A stretch of 64,000 bases of DNA, taken from assembly GCF_007565055.1 (NCBI RefSeq), contig NC_044550.1, positions 91,790,174-91,854,173 of the forward strand. The letters run 5' to 3'. Shown here one piece after another: positions 1-11,303 of the stretch; position 1 is the first letter of the stretch, and each line of letters starts with the position of its first letter. Origin of the DNA: Rhinopithecus roxellana (Eukaryota; Chordata; Mammalia; Primates; Cercopithecidae). A program made the translations under genes and the position numbers. The notes below the pieces were generated by a model. That model did not search any database and was not told the DNA's origin. It saw only the letters and a program-made list of their open reading frames with translations.

Positions 1-2050
1 TGACAGAGAGACAGCTTTGGCAGCAAGTAGTTATCAAGGGACATTCACCATAGATGAGGAGGCCCGTGTGGGCTGTGGAGCAAGACATGAATACTGTCTG
101 CTGTGGGGCCTCATGTGGCAAAAGACTGAAATGATACATGGCCAATACCACACGCCAAGCAAGAGCCAATCGCCTAGATGACAATCAACTGAAAGTTTTA
201 AATCAAAATTAAAAGGATAAAGAGTTGAAGAATATGAAGAAGGGAAACGTTCCCACCTGTCACCTTTTTAGGAGGGAAACTGTAGTTCTCAAAATTTATC
301 TTCAGAATTACCAGGAATGTTTGTTAGAACACACATTGTTTTACGCCCTAGTTAGAGCTTCTGATTTGTAGCCACAGATGAGCCCTGATAATTTGCCTTT
401 AAAACATGTTGCTGTTGCTCCTTGTGCATGAACCACAGTTTGACAATCCGTGAGCAAGGGTAACCCTCTAGTTTCTCACTCTCTCGTTTATTAACTCACA
501 GTGGGAGGAGAAGAGAGGGTGAAGGAGACCTCTTACTTCCTGCTCTGTAGATCTCACTGTCTCACTTTCTAGATCTCTCTGCAGTCTGGTCAAACTTAGC
601 TAGGAAGGTTTAGCAGACCCAAGGCAGAGATTCCAGTGTTGTCTATGACCAAATGAGGAAGCTGAATTCTATGATGCAAAAAAGAAAGCTATTGTTGCCC
701 CAGACTTAAGCTGGGTTTTCTAAATAATAGCTTTTTCAGTAATGAAGGTCATGCTTTATATCTGTATATCTGACTCTTGTGTCTTTCTTACAGATGTTTC
801 CAACTTTGAAGGAGAAAAATCGGGGTGTTGTATATAGACATCTTGTAAAACCGACAAACAACAACCATTTTATGCAGAAGTTTTCTTATTTCAGTAGAAA
901 AAACATCCACACAATATTATGTATGAGGGCTTAAATAATTTGAATGAGAGAGAAGTAACAGTGTGCATATAGTTTTACTGTGAATACGGACACGCTTTCT
1001 GCCCAGAGGGGAGTGTAAACACTGATGACTTTTAAAAATTTCAAACATTCTGTATCATACACTTAAGATCTACAGACGATTTGCTTTACTGTAAAAAGAG
1101 AAAGAAAAGCATGAAATGAAATCCACTGGTAGAGTCAAGCTACTTTGATTTATACATAATGTTTCTTCAGACAACTGGCACAGAAGCACTTTCATATTTC
1201 AATAATCTAATTTTGCATTATTTGAAAAGGAACAGGGCTATAGATAGACTTTTATTTGGCTTATGCCCTAGGATATTCAAATAGACTTTGAACTTCAAAA
1301 AGACTCCTTTACTAATTCCAATAACTTGTGGTATTTTCAGGGCTTGTTATGGTAATCAATGACATATTTTATTTTTATTACAAATTGACAAATTGTTAAG
1401 ATAAATATTTTAAATTCTGAAAACCTGATTTTCTAAAGGTGCTTTTAAGCTTTTCTAAAAGTGAATGAAAAATATAAGATGAGTTAAACCAGTTTTAGAG
1501 ATTTATTGGATTCCATAAATGTGCTATTTGGTAGATAATTTGCGTTTTCTTGCATTTTGGTTGTATTTTATCCAGTATTATTCCTCATTCCCAACTACTG
1601 TTTGTTGTTATTGACTTATAACACTTGAGTAATCCCAAGTTTGCTATACTTCTTGACATAAAAAACATACGTTTAAAGTTCTTATGCCAAATACAGAACA
1701 TCATAAAACCAAAGGAGGGGAACACCCCAAAAAAGAGACAGTACTAATTTTAGGGCTGTAGTTGTGTAACTTATCCCACCATTTCTAGATATGTTATTAT
1801 AAAATGTCATATTCTAGTTTTTGTTTTGTGAAATATTTTGATAGATCAGAAACTTTGTAAATAAGGTGGATCATTACCTACTTGATATTTATTTTCCCCT
1901 TTCTTCTAGATAACATAATCTTTATATTGTTGTGGCTGGCAGTACATCACAGTCAGAGAAATATATTGTGTCATGTGTTTTCATTTAGGGAAGATCAATG
2001 GAAGTTAACACTGGTGCTTTCATTAAAACCTTTTTAAAAAGTGCTTTCTC
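1..2050. other. Intronic sequence with no recognised element
   Basis: AT-rich, apparently single-copy sequence. I see no Alu, young L1, splice-flanked open frame or RNA gene here. Ancient repeats too diverged to recognise by eye may be present. Confidence 0.5.
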
Positions 2051-2359
2051 GGCTGGGTGCGGTGGCTCATGCCTGTAATCCCAGCACTTTGGGAGGCCGA
2101 AGCGGGTGAATCACGAGGTCAGGAGTTCAAGACTAGCCTGGCTAAGACAGTGAAACCTGTCTCTACTAAAAAAAAAGAAAAAAAAAATAACCAGGAGTGG
2201 TGGAGGGCACCTGTGATCCTGTAATCCCAGCTACTGGGGAAGCTGAGGCAGAGAATTGCTTGAACCCGGGGGTCGGAGGTTGCAGTGAGCCAAGATCGCG
2301 CCCCTGCACTCCATCCAGCCTGGGCAACAGAGCAAGACTCGTCTCAAAAAAAAAAAAAA
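2051..2359 (+). mobile_element. Alu element (AluS/Y-like), forward
   Basis: Starts GGCTGGGTGCGGTGGCTCA and shows both 7SL-derived monomers, a disrupted middle A-rich linker with extra A/AAG bases (about 2169-2188), and a poly-A tail at 2346-2359. Imperfect target-site duplications are visible: AAAAAGTGCTTTCTC before the element and AAAAAGTTATTTCTC after it. The right monomer has small insertions near 2215-2220 and 2315. It is antisense to the inferred minus-strand host gene. Confidence 0.97.
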
Positions 2360-4439
2360 GTTATTTCTCATGTGCCAGGTGTCATTTCCCCCTTCCTGCC
2401 TCTTCCTGTTTCCCTGTTGAAAGGTCTACAGAATTTCCACAGCCATTTTGAAGTCACAGGATGAGACTGAGGGTAGAAACTGTTTGCTAATCATAATAGG
2501 GGAAGCTTATGATACTGAAGACATTATAGATCTGCCATCCACAAACCGCTCTATCTGTTTATATGTTAGAAGAATACACTTGTATTTCCTTTGAGCCCCT
2601 GGCCTTTTGGGTCTATGTGATAGCAATTAAAGTTAATCCCTCACTGTTAAAAATAAATATAAAATGAACTTTGAAACAAACTTATTGCCTTCCCTTGTTG
2701 ATATAAATGCAGTAGAACAAGTTTTTGATCAATGATAGTTGAATTTGATAAATCAGTGATATTTTATACCTTATTTCTCTTTGTGGTTAAGACTAGAAGT
2801 GGCAAATTAGATTAGGACATTTGGGCTGCTTAAAACCCTAGCAAACCTTAGTGGTCCACACAATCCTTCATGTAGACTTGACCTAACTAGAAACAATTTT
2901 TTAGAAACTGAAATTGTCAGCTGCTTTGAGAAAGTGCTTTGAGTGAGGGTATTGCATATCTTCCTCTCTATTACCTCATTCTAGTAATATTTGATCCTTG
3001 GGAATGCCAGTCAATTTTCATGTCACATTTATCATGTCCTCTCCTGTGTCCTTATCTCACACTTAGTCTGTGACCTACTGTAATCACTCCCTTGTAAACT
3101 TATTTAACTTCTTCACTCCTAACTATCCCCCACTTACTCACCTGACAAACAAATGCTCGCTAAATCAAAGTCTTTTTTTTCTCTCATGGCCACTTTACAG
3201 TCAACCACAACAGAAGGAAAACATACTTCATGAATACTGCAAGCTCTCCCCAACATACCAACTACATATTGTTATTTCAATCACCCTCCTTCATTGCAAG
3301 ATAATTATTTGACATTTCCTTCCCTCCCACAACCGTTAAAACTATTATGAACTCTTCACTTTCAACCATTGGTATTTTTCACTTCCCTGAAGAAAATTTA
3401 GGTAATGCAAAAAGGACGTCCTCATGCTCCTGCACTGTGAATCTTTTCCCAAACAGTCTGTCTTTCTCTGTGTTTCAACAGAGGAACTATTCATCTTCCA
3501 AAGATCAGTCCGTCCTTCTGTGAATTAGATCACATCAATTTTAAATTTAATTGATTTGTTACTATAATTATCCTTTTGGTCTTATAAAGTATCTGCTTCT
3601 CATCTTTACTGGATTATTCCCATCAGGATAAAAGATGATCATATCTATCACTTTTATAAAATCCACTCCCTTGAATGCAGGCGCTTTGCAGCTACCGCAA
3701 AGTTCTCTCTTTATTTTCAGCAAATGTTCTCCTTTAAAAGAGTTAATGATAGACATGTTCTTTATTTTTTCACTTTCCTTTCTCTCTTGAATTGACTATA
3801 ATCATAGTTTTATCACCAATCCTTGGCAAAAGCTGGTCTTGGAAAGGTTAATAATTGCACACAAGCACTGAAATCTAGTGCTTAAATTATACTCCTCATC
3901 TTGTTTGCCCTCTCAGCAATGATAATTTCATTGGTTTTCTCTCCAAACCCCATCCCTTCCTGAAATCTTTATGCCAAGAAAGTCAGAGCAGTTTAAATGT
4001 TATGGGATGTAATGGAAAGAAACTGGTTTTGCTCCCTGTGGGATATTGGTTCAGGGACCCTTGTACCTCAAAAAGGAAAAGCATTGGAGTTCAGCACAAG
4101 AAATCACTGCTAATATTGAATTCCTTTTCATTAATTCATAATGCTAAGGCTGATGGGGAGCACTCTGTTTCTGAGACCTCATTATTTCTTTATTCCCATA
4201 TTCCATCTTCAGAAAAACCTGAGATCAGAGATAAGCAGTTCATTCACGGAAGGTGATGAAATAGGGAAGCTGCCCTTCACCAGTGCTGCTCAGTGCAACC
4301 TTGCAACATGAAAGCCCACAGTTTGGCTCAAAGTCTCTTCGTGGGTTTCCCAGCTGGAGCATGGCAAATGAGTAAGTTATGTAAGAAACCTACATGAGAC
4401 ATGAATGAGGAGCAGCAGCCCCTGAAGAGCAGCCGTTTA
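2360..4439. other. Intronic sequence, partly pyrimidine-rich, unassigned
   Basis: No young repeat. The part from about 3060 to 3960 is rich in C and T on the plus strand and may be a very old LINE remnant, but I could not align it to a family. Short open frames here have no protein-like features. Confidence 0.4.
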
Positions 4440-4615
4440 GAATAGTTGTCACACTTTACCACGTATCATAATTTCCTGAGACTGCTTTTCAAAATGCAGA
4501 TTTCAAATCAGACTTCCTGAGAGTGCTGGTGAAGGCCAGGGTTCTGCACTTGTGATCTTTTATGCGATTCTGATGCAGGTGGGGAACATGCCATACACTC
4601 TAAAAACTACTAGGA
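4440..4615 (+). mobile_element. MER5-like hAT-Charlie DNA transposon remnant
   Basis: The order of motifs fits a MER5A/B internally deleted hAT element: TTGTCACACTTTACCACGTA near the start, then AATTTCCTGAGACTGCTTTT and AAATGCAGATTT, then GATTCTGATGCAGGTGGGGA near the end. The terminal repeats are too decayed to place exactly. Recognised by eye against a remembered consensus. Confidence 0.6.
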
Positions 4616-5149
4616 ACTCTTACATGGAAGAACTAGGACTGGGAGTGAGGATAAGAGATAAAAGACAGTGTTGGAAAAAAAAAAAAAAGGCAGGACATTA
4701 ATCTTGTTGAATAGGCGAACAGTCAGTAAGCATTTGCCACAAAATAGAAAGTGAGCGCCAGATGTGCAAGAACAATTTCCCCATGGATGCAGCATTTACA
4801 TAGAGGGAGGAGCATCCTCAGCGCACACTTGTCCTACTCCCTCAAGATTGTGTATCAGCAGGTATAATTACTATATATATGAAAGTCCATCTCCAAACAT
4901 CTGAGGCCACTGGGAACAGCATGAATCAACTTTGCGTCTTGCCTGCTTTCTTCCCTGGCTTCATGGAAAGTTGGGTTCAAAGATTTGATTATGTCTAGAT
5001 GCCAACTGTATTTTCACCAGAAACCAAGAACTAGATCTGCTGCTTTGGAGTGTCAACAATAGTTAAATCAGATTGCCCAATGTGTTCAAACTTTTTGGAA
5101 CATTTTATTAATTGATTTCCAGTACACGTACTTCTCATCACAGGGTTCT

Positions 5150-5880
5150 CCTTCTCAGTCTTCTCCACTTGTTAACCTCAGATCCAAGGCTCAATCCTCT
5201 GACTTCATATCCATCTATACTTATTTCTAATGTGACCTAATTAAGCTCAGATTTATGACTTTAAGTGCAATTTATACATATTGATATTACCTGAACATAC
5301 AACTTCGGGCTTTCATGTTCTTCAATTGAATACTTGACATTTTCATTGATAATTATATTTAAGTTACCATGCTAAAATTTAATTTCACCCAATCCCAGAA
5401 TGTGTTCCTTCTTCAAAGCAGTAAATGGTACACCCATATACCTAACTGTTTCCTTCAGATTCCTTAAGATCATTTTTTAACTCTCGCACTCACATGCTAT
5501 TCCTCAGGGATACTCACAGAAGTACTTTTAAAATATATTCCAAACGTGACCACTTCTTTATAACTCCACCATTAAGACTATATTTTAAGCTACCACTATC
5601 TCTTACTTGGACACTAAAATAGTCTTTAAACTATTCATTTGTTTTTTAAACAAAATCAGAATGTGCTACTCCATATACTAAACACTTCGATAGCTTCCCC
5701 TTATACTTAGAATGGAAATCCAAATATTTACCTAGGTCCACAGGGCTCCATGTGATCTGCCCCAAGGCTACCTCTACAAGCTCATTATCTGCCACTCTGC
5801 TCTAAATTCATGCTCATCACACTAGCCATCTCGCTTTTCCTACCGAAAGCCAAGTAAGTTTCTGCCTCCTTTTTATAAGT
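5150..5880 (+). mobile_element. L2 LINE fragment, forward
   Basis: The sequence follows the 3' part of mammalian L2: AAAATATATTCCAAACGTGA, GACCACTTCTTTATAACTCC, then a block reading CAGGGCTCCATGTGATCTGC and CCCCAAGGCTACCTCTACAA, as in the conserved L2 stretch before its 3' UTR. It is strongly diverged, as expected for an element predating the placental radiation. No open frame survives. Confidence 0.75.
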
Positions 5881-6472
5881 CATAGAGTATATTAACATAT
5901 ATATTACAATAAATTATGGAAATGAAATGTTTACTAATAAGTCACATATGCAATCCTGTATTAATGCTAGTAAATAACTACAACTTAAATTAAATTAGAA
6001 ATAAAGAAAAGCTCTGATTGTAGAAGTGATATCAGCCCACCTGGTCCACATTCATAGACAGCCATTAAATTAACCATCAAGGGTATAAAATTTGCTATAC
6101 ATGAATAATAGTAGTCTATATCATTAATGCAATCAATTAAATAGATGATCTATTTAAAATTTTTGTTTCTAAAAATTTATGCTTGCCTAGTTAATATTCT
6201 AAACTAAAACATAATGTAAAGTTCTTGTGTTCTAATTTTCCAATTAAAATGAGTTACTTTAACATTTTATGATAACAAAAATAGTACTAATTTATAGTGC
6301 TTATTCACTTGAAAACTGGGTTTTTTTTTTTTTTACTTAAAAAACGTTTACATTATCAATTGAGTCTCAAAACTTGAAATATTATTAGTACCTTGCAAAA
6401 TTAAAAAAATTGAGGGCTTCCCTTCCTAGTAAACTGTGCTGTTCTTTGAATAGTCAGGGTAACAAAAATCAT

Positions 6473-6480
6473 TTCTTACC
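6473..6480 (-). other. Splice donor of the 6480-6600 exon
   Basis: Read on the minus strand the exon ends ...GTGAATG and is followed by GTAAGAA, a near-perfect U1 site. The exon-intron boundary is between 6480 and 6479. Confidence 0.85.
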
Positions 6481-6600
6481 ATTCACTTGGAAGCTGTGAG
6501 TCTGATAGACGTGTTCATAGCCATCTGCATAGCAGGTGTAATTGCCCATGTGAGTTGTGGTCACCTTGGTAATGTACAAGGACCCATCATCTCCAAAATC
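6480..6600 (-). CDS. FSTL5: Internal coding exon of a follistatin-like protein (probably FSTL5), end of an Ig-like domain
   Basis: On the minus strand these 121 bases encode 40 residues plus one base. The exon starts in phase 0 and leaves one base for the next codon. The peptide begins DFGDDGSLYITKVTTTHMGN and continues YTCYADGYEHVYQTHSFQVN. This is the F and G strand region of an immunoglobulin fold: G-x-Y-x-C with Tyr21 and Cys23, and an N-glycosylation sequon at Asn20. I recognise it as the first Ig-like domain of the follistatin-like 4/5 family, secreted glycoproteins with a Kazal-type follistatin domain, EF hands, two Ig domains and a long C-terminal region. FSTL5 is favoured over FSTL4 from remembered sequence and from the AT-rich, very large introns. 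Molecular function of the family is poorly known. Splice sites on both sides are good and no frame damage is seen, so the exon looks functional. FSTL4 is the main alternative. Confidence 0.8.
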
Positions 6601-6624
6601 CTATTAAAAAAATGAAATAAAACA
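6601..6624 (-). other. Splice acceptor and polypyrimidine tract of the 6480-6600 exon
   Basis: Read on the minus strand, the bases just before the exon are TTTCATTTTTTTAATAG, a T-rich tract ending in AG immediately followed by the exon's GATTTTGG. The tract is short, but upstream sequence is also T-rich. Confidence 0.8.
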
Positions 6625-6920
6625 AAGTGTTTGCATTTTGAATTAATTGTAACAATTTTGTTTTTTTAAAGGTGTACTCAGGTGCAAAACAAATAGACTC
6701 AAATGTTGTTTTAAAATTATCAAAATGAGAATTGTTGGATGTATAAGTGTAAAGGATCTGTAATTATAATTTTCTAACAATATGCTTTGTTTAAAAAGCA
6801 TCATCTCAACTCATAAATATAGCTTTCAAATATTTATTTGAAATGTGTGTTTAATATATAAAGTAAGTTAGTTTCCACATATGTGTTCTAATTTAGTTCC
6901 CATTTTCAAGATTAATACAG

Positions 6921-7247
6921 GCCAGCCAGGCACGGTGGCCTCACCCCTGTAATCCCAGCACTTTGAGAGGCCAAGGCAGGTGGATCACTTGATGTCAGGA
7001 GTTCAAGACCAGCCTGGCCCACACGATGAAGTCATGTCTCTACTAAAAATACGTAAATTAGCTGTGTGTGGTGGCACACACCTGTAGTCCCAGTTACTCA
7101 GGAGGCTGAGACAGGAAAATTGCTTGAATCTGGGAGGCAGAGGTTGCAGTGACCCGAGAACGTGCCACGGCAATCCAGCCTGGGCGACAGAGTGAGACTC
7201 TGTCTCTAAATAAATAAATAATTACAAATAAAAAAATTTAAAAAAAG
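6921..7247 (+). mobile_element. Alu element (older, S/J-like), forward, next to the exon
   Basis: Begins GCCAGCCAGGCACGGTGG; both monomers are present, with many substitutions. The tail is a degenerate TAAATAAATAAATAATTAC-type A-rich tract. Flanking AGATTAATACAG (5') and AGATTAGCACTG (3') look like a diverged target-site duplication. It lies 320 bp upstream of the exon's acceptor in the transcript and is antisense to it, so the pre-mRNA would contain its poly-U complement. Confidence 0.95.
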
Positions 7248-8037
7248 ATTAGCACTGCTATAAGGTGTTTTCTTCTTATGAATGGCTATAACAAATATCC
7301 GTTAACTGCATTCTTCACCCTGGTAGTTATCCACTACTTCTATATTACTTAATTATATATTTACCAATAAATATAATTATTAAAGCAGTGTGATCTCGGT
7401 GATAAAATTTATAGACATAACATAGAATAGCATTTATTTCCAAGCCCAGATACCATCAACACATTTGAATAAAATAACCATACCATTTCAAAATAATAGA
7501 GATAAATGCATAACCATTTTGAAAAAAAAAGAAAGGAAATAAACTTGCACTGTTAAAATCAAATCCATGAAGCACCTCCAGAACAGCAAAGATCAGAAAA
7601 TTTTCTCTTCCATTACGATAATGATTATTCTGGCAAAAATTGCCAAAATCATTTTTTTTCAGAATTCTGGAACCAGAGAAAGTCTCACAACAGCCCACAG
7701 AGTATTTATTCAAAAAGTGGCTGGCTCCTAATAAGAATGGCAAAATTTATGTGGCATTTTAACTTTACTTCCTCAACACCTCTCCACAGCTGCATGGTGG
7801 CCTTGAACTAGGCTCCTTGAAATTATGCCAGCTATGAAAAATCATCATCCTAGAAGACATTGGAAGGGAAAGAGCAAGTCTGAAGCTCCTCCAAGACTCA
7901 TCCTGAGAGAATTGTACCTGTTGGATAGATTAGCAGCTCCTCAAAAATAGACATTTTCATGACTTCTTTTTATTTGAGCTTTGAGCAACACTTAAAGCTC
8001 ACTCTGTGTAAAGAGTCCCATCCCTATCCCTAATGTC

Positions 8038-8041
<4 letters not shown>
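7248..8041. other. Intronic sequence with no recognised element
   Basis: AT-rich unique sequence. The 95-codon minus-strand frame at 7456-7743 has no recognisable domain and no splice context, so I do not call it a gene. Confidence 0.45.

Positions 8042-8131
<90 letters not shown>
8042..8131. repeat. Compound (GT)n(GA)n microsatellite
   Basis: About 21 uninterrupted GT units (8042-8085) pass directly into about 23 GA units (8085-8131). The array sits where the poly-T end of the antisense Alu at 8132 should be, so it probably grew from that Alu's tail. It is likely length-polymorphic. Confidence 0.98.
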
Positions 8132-8134
<3 letters not shown>

Positions 8135-8712
8135 TCCCAGGCTCTGGAGTGCAGTGGTATGATTTCGGCTCACTGCAATCTCTGCCTCCCGGGTTCAATC
8201 AATTCTCCTGCCTCAGCCACCCGAGTGGCTGGGACCACAGGGGCACGCCATCACACCCAGTTAGTTTTTGTTTTTGTTTTTGTTTTTATTTTGAGATGGA
8301 GTTTCGCTTTTGTTGCCCAAGGTGGAGTGCAATGACATGATCTTGTCTCACTGCAACCTCTGCTTCCTGGGTTCCAGCGATTCTCCTGCCTCAGCCTCCC
8401 GAGTAGCTGGGATTACAGGCGCTACAGGTGCGTGCCACCACGTCTGGCTAATTTTTTATATTTTTAGTAGAAACAGGGCTTCACCATGTTAGCCAGGCTG
8501 GTCTCGAAATCCTGACCTCAGGTGATTCAGCCGCCTCAGCCTCCCAAATTGCTGAGATTCCAGGAGTGAACCACTGAGCCCAGCTAATTTTTGTATTTTT
8601 AGTAGAGGCACTCGGTTTTCACTATGTTGGCCAGGCTGGTCTTGAACTCCTGCCTCAGCCACCCAAAGTGCTGGGATTACAGGCATCAGCCACCACACCC
8701 GCCCCTCTAAAC
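8132..8712 (-). mobile_element. Outer antisense Alu, split by a second Alu
   Basis: Antisense Alu right-monomer sequence (GGCTCTGGAGTGCAGTGG onward) runs to about 8264 and resumes at about 8579 with CTAATTTTTGTATTTTTAG, ending CAGGCATCAGCCACCACACC. The gap holds a complete second antisense Alu. The outer copy lacks a normal poly-T tail; the GT/GA array stands in its place. Confidence 0.93.
8265..8578 (-). mobile_element. Inner antisense Alu nested in the outer Alu
   Basis: It starts with a (TTTTTG)n tail, then TTTTGAGATGGAGTTTCGC, and runs through both monomers to CCAGGAGTGAACCACTGAGC. It landed in the outer element's A-rich/T-rich linker. The duplicated target can be read as CCCAGTTAGTTTTTG before and CCCAGCTAATTTTTG after. 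The inner copy is necessarily the younger of the two. Confidence 0.92.
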
Positions 8713-9149
8713 TCTTTATTGAAAGGAAACAACAGCAGTTGTTTAACATTACAACTTTCTGCAACAGAGATACTAGTTGTAGATAACAGTAGTGTTTGAC
8801 TAGATAAACATTACAAGATAAACCTGAGGAGTGGGCTCTCCGTAGAGAAATTTGTAGAGTTCCACAAATTCCTAGGAGTCTAGAAGCCCACACAAATGTG
8901 CAGGACTGTGTGCATGCTCAGCAGAGATATGTGAATCCCTATTATCTCATCTCCAGCTGCACACAAGGCTCTACACAAGCAGAAATTGAAGGCTAAGACA
9001 GAGTCGTGAACTATATAGGAACACTCATATTGTAACACAAAACAGAGATAGAGAACCTCAACAAAGCCTGGGAGACTTACTGATGCAAGGCATTTAATTA
9101 AATCCCTGTTCAATCACTAGCTCACCACTAAGAGTGAATCCCAACAGCC
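8713..9149. other. Intronic sequence, unassigned
   Basis: About 440 bases between the Alu nest and the L1M. It may be an old LINE or LTR piece but I could not match it. The minus-strand frame at 8880-9113 has no support as a gene. Confidence 0.4.
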
Positions 9150-10515
9150 ACACACAACATACCAAAGAAAAATAGGTAAATTCAGCTTCATAAAAATTAA
9201 AATTTTTTGCTGCTCAAAAGACATCAAGAAAGTAAAGAGATATTTGAAGAAAATTTATCTGATAAGGATCTTCTTTTCAGAATATATAAAGAGTAATTAG
9301 AATTCAACAATCAAAAAACAAATAGATTGGGCATGGTAGCTCACACCTGTAATCCCAACACTTTGGGACGCCAAGGCAGGCAGATCACCTGAGGTCAGGA
9401 GTTCGAGACCAGCCTGGCCAACACGGGGAAACCCCGTCTCTACTAAAAATACAAAAATTAGCTGGGCATGGTGTCACACGCCTGTAATCCCAGCTACTCA
9501 GCAGGTTGAGGAACAAGAATTGCTTGAACCCGAGAGGTGGAGTTTGCAGTGAGCCGAAATCGTTCCACTGCACTCCAGCCTGGGTGCTCAAAACAAAACA
9601 AAATAAAACAAATAGTCTAATTAAAATAATGGGTAGAGGATTCAAACGAACATTTCTCAAAAGATTTACAAATGAACAATAAGCACATAAAAGCACATAC
9701 AGCATTACTAGTCACTAAGGATATGCAAATAAAAACCTCAGTGAGATACTACTTCATATGCTCTACATTGGTTAAAATAAAAAAGAGACAATTGCAGATG
9801 CTGGAGAGGATGTGGAAAATTTGGAACCTTTACACATTGCTAGTGAGAGTATTAAATGGTGCCTCTGCTTTGAATAACAGTTTGGCCACTCCTCAAAAAG
9901 CTAAACTAAGTTACCTAGGACTAGCAATTCATTCCTATGTACACACCCAAAAGAACTGAAAACATGTCTGATACTTTCTGTATGCAAATGTGCATAGCTT
10001 TATTACTCATAAAAGGCAAAAAGTGAAAACAACCCAAATGTCTATCAGTGGATGAATGGATAAATAAAATGTAGCATATCTATATAATGGAGTATAGATT
10101 ATTTGACAATAAAAAGGCATAAAGTACTGATATGTACTGCAACATGAATAAACCTTTCTTTTCAGCCTTAGGGCCTTTGTATGAATCTTGAAATTAATAT
10201 TCTAAGTGAAAGAAGCCAGACACAAAAAGCCACAAATTGTCTAATTATATGACATATCCTGAAGGACTACATCCATAGACATAGAAGACAGATTTGCGGT
10301 AACCAGGGACTGAGGGGCTGGGGGAGAGGGAAATAACTGCTAGTAAGTCTGAAGTCCTTTTTGGAGGGATGAAAATATTCTAAACTTTGATAGCCATGAT
10401 GGCTGCACAATTTTGCTAATATAGTAGAAAGCACTGAATTGCACACTATGAATGGGTTAATTTTATGGTTTGTGGAGAATATCAGAGTAAAGCTGTTGTT
10501 AAAATAAAATCTATA
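9150..10515 (+). mobile_element. Old L1 (L1M subfamily), ORF2 3' end and 3' UTR, forward
   Basis: Decayed ORF2 sequence is recognisable: TTTGCTGCTCAAAAGACATC, GGATATGCAAATAAAAACC, GATGCTGGAGAGGATGTGG and AACCCAAATGTCTATCAGTG. The 3' UTR-like end has GGGACTGAGGGGCTGGGGGA. The element is broken by stops and split by the Alu at 9327-9604. The Alu and L1 order shows the L1 is older. No function is likely. Confidence 0.88.
9327..9604 (+). mobile_element. Alu element (AluS-like), forward, inside L1M
   Basis: Both monomers are present from TTGGGCATGGTAGCTCACAC to GGGTGCTCAAAACAAAAC. An exact 11-base target-site duplication, AAAACAAATAG, lies at 9315-9325 and 9605-9615. The right monomer lacks the usual GACAGAGCGAGAC stretch before the tail. 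Confidence 0.96.
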
Positions 10516-10734
10516 TGAAATACTTAAATACAAAAAAATGCCATAATAAAACTATATATATATTCTTAGTTAATGAAATCTTCACTGAGTATGAAAAAAA
10601 TTGGAAATCAAAAAAGAAAGAATAATTGACATATTTATATGAAGAAGAAACACTTTTGCATTCCAAAACATTGCTATCAGTAACAGAAAGCTAATTAACC
10701 ACAAATTATCGAGACAAAACTCAAAGCATTTAAT

Positions 10735-10985
10735 CTTTATTTATAAAGCAGTTATCAGTAGCCAGACACTACTGTAAACACTTCACAGAAATGGACACAT
10801 TTCATCTGTATATTAAACCTATGAAACAAGATCTATTAATATTCTCCCACTTCATAGCCAGGGATGCTAAGATGTCAAGTAAGCTACTAGTTCCACTTGG
10901 CCTCTAATTAGCAGAGCTAGGATTGGAAACCAGGTAGGCTTACTCCAGAGTCTGTGTTTCATGCTCCCACAACACACTGCCTTCT
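10735..10985 (-). mobile_element. MIR SINE, antisense
   Basis: The plus strand reads as the reverse complement of MIR: GCAGAGCTAGGATTGGAAAC followed by CAGGTAGGCTTACTCCAGAG, preceded by weakly matching MIR core sequence. About 25-30% diverged, as usual for this family. Confidence 0.65.
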
Positions 10986-11261
10986 TTGTCAATCATAACT
11001 TGAACTCGGGGATAAAGACAGGAAGAGAGAACAAAGAGGAAATTTGAGACAAAATGTTCAAAACAAAAAAGGTAAAATATACTACGAGGTTTGAAGAAAA
11101 AAGGCTGTAAATGTAGTGAGAGTGCATGTGCCCATAGAAGAAAGGCTGGGTAGATCCACTGAAGTTTGGGTCAAAAGACAACATTGTAAAACATGTCAAC
11201 CCCTGTATTCAACCCCTTTTCTCAGCTGCAGAGAATGAGGATATGAGGTGCTGGTACAGAA

Positions 11262-11271
11262 AATTCTTTTT

Positions 11272-11303
<32 letters not shown>

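Larger units (their letters stand above)
1..6479 (-). other. FSTL5: Intron of the host gene, downstream of the exon at 6480-6600 (partial)
   Basis: By position this is intron of the gene whose exon lies at 6480-6600, since the exon is followed on the minus strand by a consensus GTAAGA donor. The intron runs off the window at position 1. No second exon with paired splice sites and a matching phase was found. Gene identity is inferred from the one exon. Confidence 0.7.

Noticed and set aside
6480..6600. FSTL4 in place of FSTL5
   Set aside because: Not fully excluded. The remembered peptide and the AT-rich, very long introns favour FSTL5.
8489..8893. 134-codon minus-strand frame
   Set aside because: Most of it is Alu sequence; no independent domain or splice context.
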